Positions 32,830 to 44,066 are shown, counted from the first letter of the stretch. The stretch: DNA of 64,000 nt from Torymus aiolomorphi (GCA_036365515.1 CM070873.1:27882085-27946084); one strand, 5' to 3'. Numbers and translations: made by a program. Notes: a model not told the origin generated them from the sequence alone.

Positions 32830-33664
32830 ATGCGTGCTTTCGTAATCATTGCCGCCCTTGCAGTTGTTACCGTTAACGCTCATCCAGTTCAGCAAGAAAG
32901 TAAGTTTTTGATTTATATTATGATATTCGAACTAGCTTATTAAATAATTCGCAGTTTATTAAGCGTTTTTGTAGACCATTTAAGAACCATATGTTTATCA
33001 TTAGTGTCAGATTAGAATAGCAGAAATATTATGTATACTTAGTTATTGCTTTTAATTTTAAGAAGTGAATTGAAAAATTTTTTGAATCTAAATTTTTTGG
33101 TCTTTAAAATAAAGTCTATAACATACTTCATTTTCATAGAAAATTATATCAATTGTAACTATTGTAACCCCTATTTCAAATCCAAGCTTTTTTGAAAAAA
33201 CTTTACATAAATTCATCTTCAGATAAATATGACTTTCAGTACAAATTTCTGTATTTAATAATTTTATATAATTTTATTATTCATACCAATATTACTATTT
33301 GCAGTTCAAACTGTCAATATCTAATCTTTTACACATTCAGCATGTAGTGGCTAATCATACTTTTTTGTTCTTTCTTTTTTCAGGAGAAGGCCGACCAATA
33401 GTGCGTAAGTATTTTCAACCATTCGCTTCTTCCAATCGATCAAAAGCCACAAAAGCACAAACAATTCTTCATTTTTTCCTAGATGGCTACAAGCAGGGTA
33501 ATCGCTGTCCTGCCAAGTACTTCTACGACGACTGCAACTTGTGCTTTTGCTTGGACGACGGCCACTACGCCGACTGCAGCCGCAAGCTTTGCGATCCTGT
33601 CGATAAGTACACGGTTAAGAAACGCTCTGCTGATGACTCTGACTTCCTCCACAATGGTGATTAG
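32830..33664 (+). CDS. Pacifastin-type secreted protease inhibitor (plus strand)
   Basis: Exons: 32830-32899 (signal peptide MRAFVIIAALAVVTVNA), 33384-33404 (21-nt microexon, residues EGRPIV plus split codons) and 33483-33664 (Cys exon), with GTAAGT donors, phase-1 joins and a 90-residue product. Cysteine spacing C-x8-CNLCFC-x3-G-x4-CSRKLC fits the pacifastin light-chain fold, with Ser for the usual Thr after the fifth Cys and Arg in the expected P1 place, suggesting trypsin-like specificity. Basic site KKRS after the domain suggests trimming. Secreted; likely blocks serine proteases in haemolymph or in a secretion such as venom. Five further cassettes of microexon plus Cys exon follow, none with a signal peptide, so they depend on this first exon. 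A possible donor AATG|GTGATT eight bases before the stop's end is in phase to skip the stop and continue into cassette 2. Confidence 0.82.
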
Positions 33665-34184
33665 ACGGTTATATGTAACTATTGTAACCTCTATTTCAAA
33701 TCCAAGCTTTTTTGAAAAAACTTTACATAAATTCATTTTCAGATAAATATGACTTTCAGTACAAATTTCTATATTTAATAATTTTATATAATTTCATTAT
33801 TCATACCAATATTACTATTTACAGTTCAAACTGTCAATATCTAATCTTTTACACATTCAGCATGTAGTGGCTAATCATACTTTTTTGTTCTTTCTTTTTT
33901 CAGGAGAAGGCCGACCAATAGTGCGTAAGTATTTTCAACCATTCGCTTCTTCCAATCGATCAAAAGCCACAAAAGCACTAACAATTCTTCATTTTTTCCT
34001 AGATGGCTACAAGCAGGGTAATCGCTGTCCTGCCAAGTACTTCTACGACGACTGCAACTTGTGCTTTTGCTTGGACGACGGCCACTACGCCGACTGCAGC
34101 CGCAAGCTTTGCGATCCTGTCGAGAAGTACACGGTTAAGAAACGCTCTGCTGATGACTCTGACTTCCTCCACAATGGTGATTAG
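33665..34184 (+). CDS. Pacifastin cassette 2 (of 6)
   Basis: Microexon 33904-33924 and Cys exon 34003-34184, 520 bases from cassette 1. The protein differs from cassette 1 by Asp to Glu just after the domain (CDPVEKYT). There is no start or signal exon of its own. Between cassettes is the same 230-base spacer that forms the end of intron 1. Usable either as an alternative last exon to exon 1 or as the next domain of a longer precursor. Confidence 0.65.
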
Positions 34185-34704
34185 ACGGTTATATGTAACT
34201 ATTGTAACCTCTATTTCAAATCCAAGCTTTTTTGAAAAAACTTTACATAAATTCATTTTCAGATAAATATGACTTTCAGTACAAATTTCTATATTTAATA
34301 ATTTTATATAATTTCATTACTCGTACCAATATTACTATTTACAGTTCAAACTGTCAATATCTAATCTTTTACACATTCAGCATGTAGTGGCTAATCATAC
34401 TTTTTTGTTCTTTCTTTTTTCAGGAGAAGGCCGACCAATAGTGCGTAAGTATTTTCAACCATTCGCTTCTTCCAATCGATCAAAAGCCACAAAAGCACTA
34501 ACAATTCTTCATTTTTTCCTAGATGGCTACAAGCAGGGTAATCGCTGTCCTGCCAAGTACTTCTACGACGACTGCAACTTGTGCTTTTGCTTGGACGACG
34601 GCCACTACGCCGACTGCAGCCGCAAGCTTTGCGATCCTGTCGAGAAGTACACGGTTAAGAAACGCTCTGCTGATGACTCTGACTTCCTCCACAATGGTGA
34701 TTAG
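34185..34704 (+). CDS. Pacifastin cassette 3 (of 6)
   Basis: Microexon 34424-34444 and Cys exon 34523-34704. The encoded domain is identical to that of cassette 2, and spacer differences are a few bases only (CATTACTCGTACC for CATTATTCATACC). Confidence 0.65.
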
Positions 34705-35222
34705 ACGGTTATATGTAACTATTGTAACCTCTATTTCAAATCCAAGCTTTTTTGAAAAAACTTTACATAAATTCATTTTCAGATAAATATGACTTTCAGT
34801 ACAAATTTCTATATTTAATAATTTTATATAATTTCATTACTCGTACCAATATTACTATTTACAGTTCAAACTGTCAATATCTAATCTTTTACACATTCAG
34901 CATGTAGTGGCTAATCATACTTTTTGTTCTTTCTTTTTCAGGAGAAGGCCGACCAATAGTGCGTAAGTATTTTCAACCATTCGCTTCTTCCAATCGATCA
35001 AAAGCCACAAAAGCACTAACAATTCTTCATTTTTTCCTAGATGGCTACAAGCAGGGTAATCGCTGTCCTGCCAAGTACTTCTACGACGACTGCAACTTGT
35101 GCTTTTGCTTGGACGACGGCCACTATGCCGACTGCAGCCGCAAGCTTTGCGATCCTGTCGAGAAGTACACGGTTAAGAAACGCTCTGCTGATGACTCTGA
35201 CTTCCTCCACAATGGTGATTAG
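34705..35222 (+). CDS. Pacifastin cassette 4 (of 6)
   Basis: Microexon 34942-34962 and Cys exon 35041-35222. The protein is the same as cassettes 2, 3 and 5; one silent change (TAC to TAT in HYADC). The polypyrimidine tract before the microexon has lost two T residues, making the unit 518 bases. Confidence 0.65.
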
Positions 35223-35742
35223 ACGGTTATATGTAACTATTGTAACCTCTATTTCAAATCCAAGCTTTTTTGAAAAAACTTTACATAAATTCATTTTCAG
35301 ATAAATATGACTTTCAGTACAAATTTCTATATTTAATAATTTTATATAATTTCATTATTCATACCAATATTACTATTTACAGTTCAAACTGTCAATATCT
35401 AATCTTTTACACATTCAGCATGTAGTGGCTAATCATACTTTTTTGTTCTTTCTTTTTTCAGGAGAAGGCCGACCAATAGTGCGTAAGTATTTTCAACCAT
35501 TCGCTTCTTCCAATCGATCAAAAGCCACAAAAGCACTAACAATTCTTCATTTTTTCCTAGATGGCTACAAGCAGGGTAATCGCTGTCCTGCCAAGTACTT
35601 CTACGACGACTGCAACTTGTGCTTTTGCTTGGACGACGGCCACTACGCCGACTGCAGCCGCAAGCTTTGCGATCCTGTCGAGAAGTACACGGTTAAGAAA
35701 CGCTCTGCTGATGACTCTGACTTCCTCCACAATGGTGATTAG
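35223..35742 (+). CDS. Pacifastin cassette 5 (of 6)
   Basis: Microexon 35462-35482 and Cys exon 35561-35742. The protein is identical to cassettes 2 to 4. Confidence 0.65.
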
Positions 35743-36264
35743 ACGGTTATATGTAACTATTGTAACCTCTATTTCAAATCCAAGCTTTTTTGAAAAAACT
35801 TTACATAAATTCATTTTCAGATAAATATGACTTTCAGTACAAATTTCTATATTTAATAATTTTATATAATTTCATTATTCATACCAATATTACTATTTAC
35901 AGTTCAAACTGTCAATATCTAATCTTTTACACATTCAGCATGTAGTGGCTAATCATACTTTTTTGTTCTTTCTTTTTTCAGAAGAAGACCGACCAATAGT
36001 GCGTAAGTATTTTCAACCATTCGCTTCTTCCAATCGATCAAAAGCCACAAAAGCACTAACAATTCTTCATTTTTTCCTAGATGGCTACAAGCAGGGTAAT
36101 CGCTGTCCTGCCAAGTACTTCTACAATGACAGCTACTTGTGCTCCTGCTTTGACGACGGCTACTACGCCGACTGCAGCAGCTAGCTTTGTGATCTTGACG
36201 AGAAGGATAAGATCAAGAAACGCTTCGCTGATGACACTGACTTTCCCCACAATGGTGATTAGAC
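35743..36264 (+). pseudogene. Pacifastin cassette 6, degenerate
   Basis: Microexon 35982-36002 (AAGAAGACC.. instead of GAGAAGGCC..) and Cys exon from 36081. The second cysteine is replaced by Ser (YNDSYLC) and the frame stops early (TAG 36182-36184) where the others read the Arg-Lys of the reactive loop. Homology continues past the stop to AATGGTGATTAG at 36253-36264. If the precursor is read through all cassettes, this would be its natural end (about 389 residues in total); otherwise it is dead. Confidence 0.65.
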
Positions 36265-36408
36265 GGTTATCTGTAACTATTGTAACCTATATAAGTCTGT
36301 ATTCTGTACTTTGATCGCCTGCAATAAGTAAAAAAAATTCTTAATTTAATTTATTTGACGATTTTGGGTACCAAAGTACTCGTACGCGGTGCATTATCTT
36401 TTTTATAA

Positions 36409-36414
36409 AATAAA
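36409..36414 (+). terminator. Poly(A) signal after the pacifastin array
   Basis: AATAAA, the first canonical hexamer downstream of cassette 6. I see none between the cassettes. Another lies near 36675. Confidence 0.5.
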
Positions 36415-36808
36415 ATCTCATTCAAAAGTATTTGATGTTATTGTTATTATGTGTGTCAGTTGATATCAGCATTTATTTATAGTTCTAACATTATTGGATT
36501 ATAATATAACTTCGTTTACAACTTTTACATATTTTATCGATTGTTATTTTAAAAGTTCGAGGAATTTTTTGAATTTTAAGTTCTAGTTTTAAGTCTATGT
36601 ATATATGTGCCAGCCTATGTGCATGTATCTGTGTATACTTCTATATGATTTACTAATGTAAATATTACTGGCAATAAATACATAAATAAACTGAAAAAAA
36701 TATTGAAATTTCAAAATAATAGATCATGTTTTTGATTTGTTGTTTGATTTCACATGTCTAGACGTATATGTAATACAATTCTAAATTTGGTCTGTTCAAT
36801 ATTATTCC
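36415..36808. other. 3' flank, no gene
   Basis: AT-rich sequence; nothing recognised. Confidence 0.5.
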
Positions 36809-37253
36809 AAAGGAGGAGTATCTATAAGGGCTGTTTTTTGGCTACTTGTGAAAAGAGTAACCATTTTTTTCGATATTAAGATTTTATTCGATAAAGTAAT
36901 CATCTGAAGACGAACGGACTGGGTTTGATGAGTGGACCCAACTTGGTTTGGGTATGGGAGACCCAGAAAGTTTTGATTTCGGATTTCTCATTTTAACTTT
37001 AAGGTGAAAAACTGTTAACCTTTAGAGGACCAACGTGTGGAGTACATGTTCGTTTTAAGAAAATGCATTAAAAAGGTAGAGTACGGTATAAGTAAAATCC
37101 TCATCACTCATACCCAAACCAAGTTCGGCAAATCAAACCGGGTCCGTTTGTCTTCAAATTCATTACTTTGTCGAATAAAACCTTAATATCGAAAAAAATG
37201 GTTACTTTTTGTTACAGGTTGCCAAAAAACAGCCCTTATGGGCACTCCTCCTT
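36809..37253. mobile_element. MITE-like inverted repeat, 445 bases
   Basis: AAAGGAGGAGTATCTATAAG ... TTATGGGCACTCCTCCTTT, with arms of about 180 bases sharing GGTTACTTTT, TCGATATTAAG and AACCAAGTT blocks. Confidence 0.8.
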
Positions 37254-37437
37254 TAGAACATGATTCGGTGATATAATGCTCAAACCATCAATCTTATTTT
37301 TATTGATTCAAGAGTAATAAAAGACTACGGGACTACGGTACGATAATGAACGACGTTCGAATTTATATACTTATTTTATCTATACTATTACTATTACTAT
37401 TACTATAATATTACTATTCAATGACAGTATCAAAATT

Positions 37438-37543
37438 CACTTAAAAATTTTTATTAAATTTCAGTTAAATTTAACTGAAATTTTATTTAAATTCTGTAAT
37501 AAAACCAAAATTTAACTGAAATTTCAGAAAATTTTTAAGAGTG
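37438..37543. repeat. Small AT-rich palindrome
   Basis: CACTTAAAAATTTTTATTAA ... GAAAATTTTTAAGAGTG with inner TTTCAGTTAAATTTAACTGAAA. A similar CACTCTTAAAAAT start is seen at 40080. Confidence 0.7.
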
Positions 37544-40443
37544 TACTTATATAAGAGAACTTTAAAATTTCAGTAAATCAATTAGTGTTCTCTGTTAACT
37601 CAACCTCGCGCCTCACAAAAGAGAACAGCGACAGCGCCATTTAAAAGCGCATCTCTCCTATCACCAGGTCCGTAAACTACCCCGCCCTCAAAATACACAA
37701 GTAAACAGGTGCGCCGCGTTCATCACCTGAAACCGGACGCGAGAAAACAAACTCGGTCATACGCGGAACGGGAGAAAACGCCCATTTCCGGGAGGAGGCA
37801 ACGGGAAAAAGCACGGCGCATAAATTATACAACCCGGGCTGCGGGTGGATTTATCGGCGCCTGTAAGTGCGCCACTGTAAAGCTGGAAGCCATCCAACGG
37901 GGAGCGTTGCGGAAAATTTCAGGGAGCGCGATGGGTTATTCGATTTTTCGGATGCGAGAATTCACCGGATTGAGAAAAATTCTGTTGTGTGTGTTTGATA
38001 CGTACTCAGCTGTATGGCAAGTTGCGGTGGTCGCGAGTGGGTAATGCCGCGGTATGGGTTTCCGTCGGTATGCGGCTGGTTTTGTCAAAGGGAAAGTTTT
38101 GTGACGGTGAATATGTAAAATTTAAACTACATTTAAATTATTTAAATCTAAACTCAAATTTAAAGGATAGCTGTGAGAGCTCGATTTTGAAACCGATCGA
38201 ATAATATTAAGTAGTTTTTTTAACAAAAACAAATTTAACATCAAAAATTATTAAAAATGTGACCATATTCTTCGCTTACGCGTAATATACTACATATCCA
38301 CGAATTTTATGGCATCTTAAAACAAATATTTGATAAAAAAAAATTGTTTGATGTTCGTTTCGAAAACAAATAAGGTGATTTTGTAGTAACAACATTTTCT
38401 GTTACTCATAACTCACGTACGTAAAAAGATATTGAGCTGAAATTTGACGGATATACGAAGTGTACCCTGAAGTACAGCAAAATTGAGTTTGGAATCAAAC
38501 GAATAATATTATAGATTATAGCTTTTGAACGGAAATTCAAAATTTGAAAATTTTGTTGTCTATTGTATTAGAAACTCATAAAAATTATATCGGTATTTTC
38601 TATATGCGCATGTACTATCCATGTGTTTTATTATTCTAAAGTAAATATGCAAACCAAAATTTAATTTAAAAACAAATAAATGCGCAAGATATTTGATAAT
38701 AGGAAATTGACAAAACTGACATTCTTTCTATTTTTGAGACAAAAGTTTTGCTGAGGCAGTTAAAACCGAGGTTAACTTTATAGGATAGCCAAAAATATAA
38801 TAACAATAAGTTTTGAGGAAAAGAAAACATAATAGTAGTAGGAGTCAGATTTTACTTAATCAAAGAAAATGAAATCTTTTCTACTTTTATTCATTATTTT
38901 CTTTAAATCTGGATTAGATCGATCCATATGATGAAAATTCATAGATGTCCATTAAAAGCTCAGTAGTATAATAATATTACGACTTTGATTACCATCTGTA
39001 AAACGGGACGATCCGCTATAGTTGAAAAGGCCATCATTCATCGATCAATATTAATTAATAGGTACTTGCAGTCCTTATTGGATATCCCCGTAACTTAAGC
39101 GTAATAAAAGGTTTATGATGATTGAACGAGCATTAAAATCTCTCATTAGTTTCAGGATAACCTACCACTATGATGCAGGAGGTTCAAGTATTGATTCAAG
39201 TTTATTTACGTCTACATACAGACAATTGATACTCTGAATTCATTGATATAACTAGCGCTAATGTCTTACCTAATTTTTGATGAACAAATTATACACTCCA
39301 AAATAAATTATATGTACATAAATAAAGGTTTATTTTAATATTATTTGTAAGTATTTAATAATTTTTAACTAATTCATCATTCTTCAATTTAGGCTTAAAT
39401 AAGTGCCTTGAACTAAAGTTACAAAATAACTATTTAAAATTATCAAAACCTTATCATTTAACTACACAAGAACCCTACGAATGTTGATCCGAATTTATAT
39501 ACAAGATCGGAATCTTTCTAGATAGTATTATACGAAAGCACTCGCCCTTCCATTCTTTACACCTTAACTTCGTGCTATTGTGATTCCTATATAGCAGACG
39601 GGGGAGAGTCGTGGGAGAAAACGAGTTTGCTTTTAATCGAAGTTCATTGCCCTGGCTCGCGCGCGCGCAACCGGCGAAGATGAATACAAGCGGAAACAAT
39701 AATAGTTAAGCGCCGGGGTATACGGCGGCGATGCAGATGCAATCCTCGACTCCTCCCTCTCCCCTTTGAGCTTTTCTCATTTTCCCGGAGGTCGACCCGG
39801 CGGTTATTTGGGTTCTCTTGCTTGTATTATCGATTTTTGGATGGATATATATGGTGCGGAGAAAGGTGTTACTTTCGTTTGTATTGAGCGAAAAATTTCT
39901 TCGATAGGTTTCGTGCTTAAGTGTCGAGAATTTAAAATGTTGCTGTAATTGTTGCTCTATAGCTGATTCTATTTGTACGACAGATTTAGTTTATTATTTA
40001 TAACACCACCAGATGCCGCATATTTTAAAACACTGATACTAAAGAAATAATCTAAAAGAGAAATATTTCTGTAGTCTCTACACTCTTAAAAATGGTATTC
40101 CTATTTTACACAAAATGTGTGTAAAATATGCATTTCCCTATTTTTCACAATTATTTGTGGAAATGATTTACTTAAATTTTGTATAAAATCCAAAGTAAAA
40201 TCACGATTTCAAATTTTGAAATTTTACACAAAATTTGTGTAAATTGGACATTTTACACAGGATTCATATTTTACACAAAATTTTTAATCGTGTATGTATG
40301 AAAGTGTCTTATTAAGAGAGGGTGGGTACAAATAGCATCAGCATAGAATCCTATAATACCTTGATTTCTTTTATTTGTTTCGGGCTCAATCGATAAATCC
40401 TAAGCCTAAGGCAAAATCATTACGAAAGTAAAAATCAAATAAA
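37544..40443. other. Intergenic, no gene recognised
   Basis: 37600-38050 is GC-richer, with frames that look coding by composition (for example around 37709-38044) but no recognised family or splice structure; it may be regulatory. A palindromic AT-rich repeat with TTTTACACAAAATTTGTGTAA motifs lies at about 40080-40300. The rest is AT-rich and featureless. Confidence 0.4.
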
Positions 40444-40480
40444 ATGCAATCCTACCCATCATCCTGGGTGCCTCCAACCG
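40444..40480 (+). CDS. Possible short first coding exon
   Basis: AAAATG opens a 12-codon frame (MQSYPSSWVPPT) that runs straight into a strong donor (ACCG|GTAAGTCC) in phase 1. Short and without a recognised continuation; listed only because start context, composition and donor coincide. Confidence 0.15.
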
Positions 40481-41780
40481 GTAAGTCCACCCAACTATCA
40501 GCTTATATATACATACACTTTCTCGTCCACGCCGCTACCCGCCGCAAATCTCCCGAAAATCTTCCGCCCAGTTACACCGATCGCGTTTAATACGCCCGCA
40601 AACTTCCGGCGGCGACATCGACACCTTCCCCGCTCCATTTTTTTGTCTTCTCCAACCCCACCACCACCGCCGAACTTCCCCTGAATTCGCGATCTAAATC
40701 GGACTGGAGCCGGGGGTCCAAAGCCGATAAGAGGGTTATTAGTTCGCATTCGCGAGTCGCGGCTAATCGGATTATCCGGCTCGTGTCCTTCGGCTGTGTG
40801 TATAGAGAGAGAGAGAGAGGGATGCAAAGCCCGGTGAACAGAGTCTGAGTAAATAATTGGAACATTTCTGTGGGGAGTTTCTTCGGGAAATAGAGGGAGA
40901 GAGAGAGCGAGGATTTTGTGGGGGATGAGCAAGGGGTAGTGGGAAGGGATGTCATTTTTGCGGTTCTATAAGTGGAGATTTTTGTTCGAGAATTCGGAGA
41001 AAAGGTGATTAAGTAGGAGGGAAACTTACTGCGGGAGTTCGCGAAGTTTGAGATGGAAATTCGGGTAAGACTTCGGAAAACAGTTTATATGATATTCAAA
41101 AATGAAGCTTATAGGGTCTTTATTTCGAAGTTATATAATTTTAATGATTATTTATATGGCAAACTTTGGTATAGTTAAAAAATGACCAGATTGGTAGTTA
41201 TAATAATGTTGCTTTCATCCACAATAACGAAAGCATTTTAACCCTTTCAGTCACAGACGACACTATAGTGGCATTATTTTATTTTCAGTCTCACCATTCA
41301 ATTTTTTTTGACATGGAAGAGTAAATATATGTTTCCAATGTTTTTTTTTACGCTGAATCCGAATCCAATGTCGAAATTACAGTAAACGTGACTACAACCT
41401 CCAAAATGGGGTGAAAACTACACACTTCAATGCCAAATAAAATCGAATTACGTGACTGAAAAGGTTAAATCATTAAGTAAGTCGATTATTCATATCAACA
41501 TAGGATTTTGAATGTTTATCATCATAATATATTTCTGTATAGTTACAAATTAATTATAAAATATAGCTTAACAATCAAGAAAAGTGATCCACACGAGCAA
41601 TAAATTATATGTTGTTGAAAAGTAAAATTGATTTTCGTGTTTCAAAATTTCCCGAAGTCGACCAATATTATCAGCGTTAACAAAAATTTCAATACATTCG
41701 ATAATACACGAGATGAATGTTACAATCATTGAAAGTGACGGAATTTTAATACTTGATAGCTTGAACGAGATAATCCGTCC
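40481..41780. other. Intergenic, no gene recognised
   Basis: 40500-41060 is GC-richer with a short GA run at 40806-40820. The remainder is AT-rich sequence up to the OBP promoter. Confidence 0.5.
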
Positions 41781-41807
41781 ATATATATGCCCGCGTCTCC
41801 GTCAGTT
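41781..41807 (+). promoter_or_regulatory. TATA box and initiator of the OBP-like gene
   Basis: ATATATATG at 41781-41789 and an arthropod initiator TCAGTT at 41802-41807, roughly 20-25 bases apart, then a 53-base leader to the ATG. Confidence 0.55.
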
Positions 41808-41859
41808 CTCAAGTGTCATCTGAAGTGTTAAAATAGTGTTGAATTATTTATTGTACAAG

Positions 41860-42923
41860 ATGAAATTTGCCATATTCGTCGTCTTCTGTGCTGTCACAGT
41901 TTTTGTGGTATGATTTAATTATTTCGTTTGACTTCCCTGCTGAAAATCATCTCCATTTTCTTTTCCATGTTTGTCAATAATAACTGTAAGATAATGTGAC
42001 GAAAATGGATGATGCACGCAAAAATTCTGTTCATGAAAAGTGTTTATAATTACATACTTACATAATCTATTCTTTTAATCATAAAGTCAGCAGACCAGGC
42101 GTCCAAAACCCAAATCGGCAAGTTCATGGAGGAATGTGCAGACTTGACCGGAATAGACAAAGGTACGATGAACATTTAACAATTGATTTTCTCAATCCTA
42201 GCATCATTATCTTATTGAAGGTTCATATCACCTATAGGTAACCTAGAAGGACACTTTAAGGCCGATGCCAAAAAGCCGACTAAAGTAGAAGAAAACTGTT
42301 TTAAGACTTACATGATGACAAAATTAGGATACGTGAGTAACCTGGTCATTTATACTTTTATATACTTACTAAAATTGGACTGCCGGGTGCTGTAACTCGT
42401 TACGCTAGATTTCGCCGCTTGCTTATTTCTTTAATAACTAAAAAACGGTAATAGGTAGAAATATGTTTTATTTGGGAAAAAGATGCGCTACAACATTCTC
42501 TACAAGAATCCATTGCCAAAATCCGGATTTGTGATATGTGAATAATAGCTCGATATCAATACTTATGCGACAAATTCCGGACGTAACGAGGAGGTTCAAT
42601 TATGGTAAATACAAAATAATTTCAACTACATAATAAAATAACGTCTTTGCAGTTGGATGAGTTCGGAAATATCAATGAACAGCTCATACACAAGAACAGC
42701 AGACCAGGTAAATTCGAAGAGGACAAGCAGAAAGTGAAGAATGTGTACGAAAAGTGCAAAATCACAAGAAGCAAAAAATCCCACAATCAGTATGACAATT
42801 GAACCGCTTAACGCAATTCTAATGCTTTTCTCAGGTAACTTTGATATATGCAAGCAGTTGGCCTGTATGAAAGACGAGGCGGAGTGGATTAGTCCATTCA
42901 TCGCCAAAAAATCTTTACATTAA
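41860..42923 (+). CDS. Odorant-binding-protein-like (PBP/GOBP family), 3' end uncertain
   Basis: Exons 41860-41907 (signal peptide MKFAIFVVFCAVTVFV), 42087-42162, 42238-42332, then 42653 onward. Matching OBP landmarks: FMEECADLTG (first Cys), ENCFKTYMMTKLGYLDEFG (second Cys and the K-x-G-LD helix junction), VKNVYEKCK (fourth Cys) and NFDICKQLACMK (last two). The third Cys is replaced by Tyr. OBPs are secreted carriers for small hydrophobic ligands in antennae and other tissues. The 3' end conflicts. Reading exon 4 straight on stops at 42802 (122 residues) without the last two Cys. Splicing at CCAG|GTAAAT (42707) to 42835 is in phase and reaches the stop at 42923 (120 residues) but loses the fourth-Cys helix. 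The donor at 42789 that would keep everything is one base out of phase. So the locus is either frameshifted or alternatively spliced. Confidence 0.65.
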
Positions 42924-42945
42924 TAAATTGTTGCCTTCCTTTTCA

Positions 42946-42946
<1 letters not shown>

Positions 42947-42987
<41 letters not shown>

Positions 42988-42988
42988 T
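42947..42988. repeat. (GA)n microsatellite
   Basis: AG repeats with one GGA interruption, just after the OBP-like gene. Confidence 0.9.
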
Positions 42989-43239
42989 ATCCCTTCATTC
43001 ATTATGCTTTGTCATCCCCATGTCCCCATCCGAAATCGTTCAGAAATTTGCCGGAAATTCGACAAGATTGTTGAAAAAAAAAAGTCCGGCCAAGAAACCG
43101 TTTTCTGCGTCATGATTTTGTTAGTCGACAAGCGATGGTGTACGGTGTTGAGATAAAGATGCTGCTTTCTTTCTCGAATATTTATCGTGAGAAAAAATTC
43201 TTTAGGAAGAAATTGTTGAAAAGAAACAAAAAACGATTT

Positions 43240-44066
43240 TACAGTAATATTTTATTTGACTTTAATTAAAGCGTGTTCATAAAATACATTTTTTTTTCAA
43301 ACGTTAGTATCACTTTTGTGCGTAACATATATTTGCAATACGCAAATTTCGAACTTATTTGACAATATTTTCCACAAGTTTATAGTATATGTAATTTTTC
43401 GCTACAATAAAATATACGAAATCGTTTTATTAAATTTTTTTTAAACTAATAAATATACATACATCGAACAAAACAGTATAAACAATAGTTATAAGTAATT
43501 AATTCGCTTCCACGAAAATTATTTCAAGTACACTAATACTATAGTTTCTCAATACAATAAAACAACAATAATAAAAAACAACAAAATTAAGGGCTAAATT
43601 TTCATGCTTCGAGCTTAAAATACAACTTTTCTACTTATTCTGCTCAATTTTTTCATCACTGCGTAATTCAATTATGTTATCTAAAGCCGAAACTTGAAAA
43701 AACTATATTATCTTCGTAATAAGTCGAGGCCAATAACTACTATCAAGAGCATAAAAATGTCTATTTTCAGTTGTGTTGTGAAATAAAACCATCACGTGAC
43801 TGAAACTTTAAAATAATCATACATAGATGACAGAAGTGAATAGCTTCATGAAAATAAATGATTTGACCATGAAACCAACATACTTACTTATGCGTTAACT
43901 CGTATAAAAATACTGTAATATTTATAACATTAAGATAAGCGATACGAGAGAAAAAATTGAGATGATCTAAAAATTTGTTACTATACGTTTGAAAAGAGTT
44001 CTTATCATATTTCAATACTATAAAGTAATAAATTTCGTTCAGCATGTCCTCTACACTTGGCATTGT
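43240..44066 (-). other. Possible 3'UTR of the minus-strand exon at 44.1 kb
   Basis: AT-rich, non-repetitive sequence following the stop at 44067-44069. AATAAA hexamers on the minus strand occur near 43428 and 43250. Confidence 0.3.

Noticed and set aside
33483..35824. Overlapping frames starting at ATGGCTACAAGC in each cassette, and their minus-strand counterparts
   Set aside because: The ATG is at the splice acceptor in another frame; the Cys-rich frame with splice phases is the real one.
37709..38044. 111-codon plus-strand frame in a GC-rich block
   Set aside because: Composition is suggestive, but no family, splice border or upstream signal; kept only as a note in the interval.
40498..40955. 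Two overlapping minus-strand open frames of 122-144 codons
   Set aside because: Low-complexity Ser/Leu and Arg content over a GA/CT-rich stretch, no start context or splice signals; they shadow each other.
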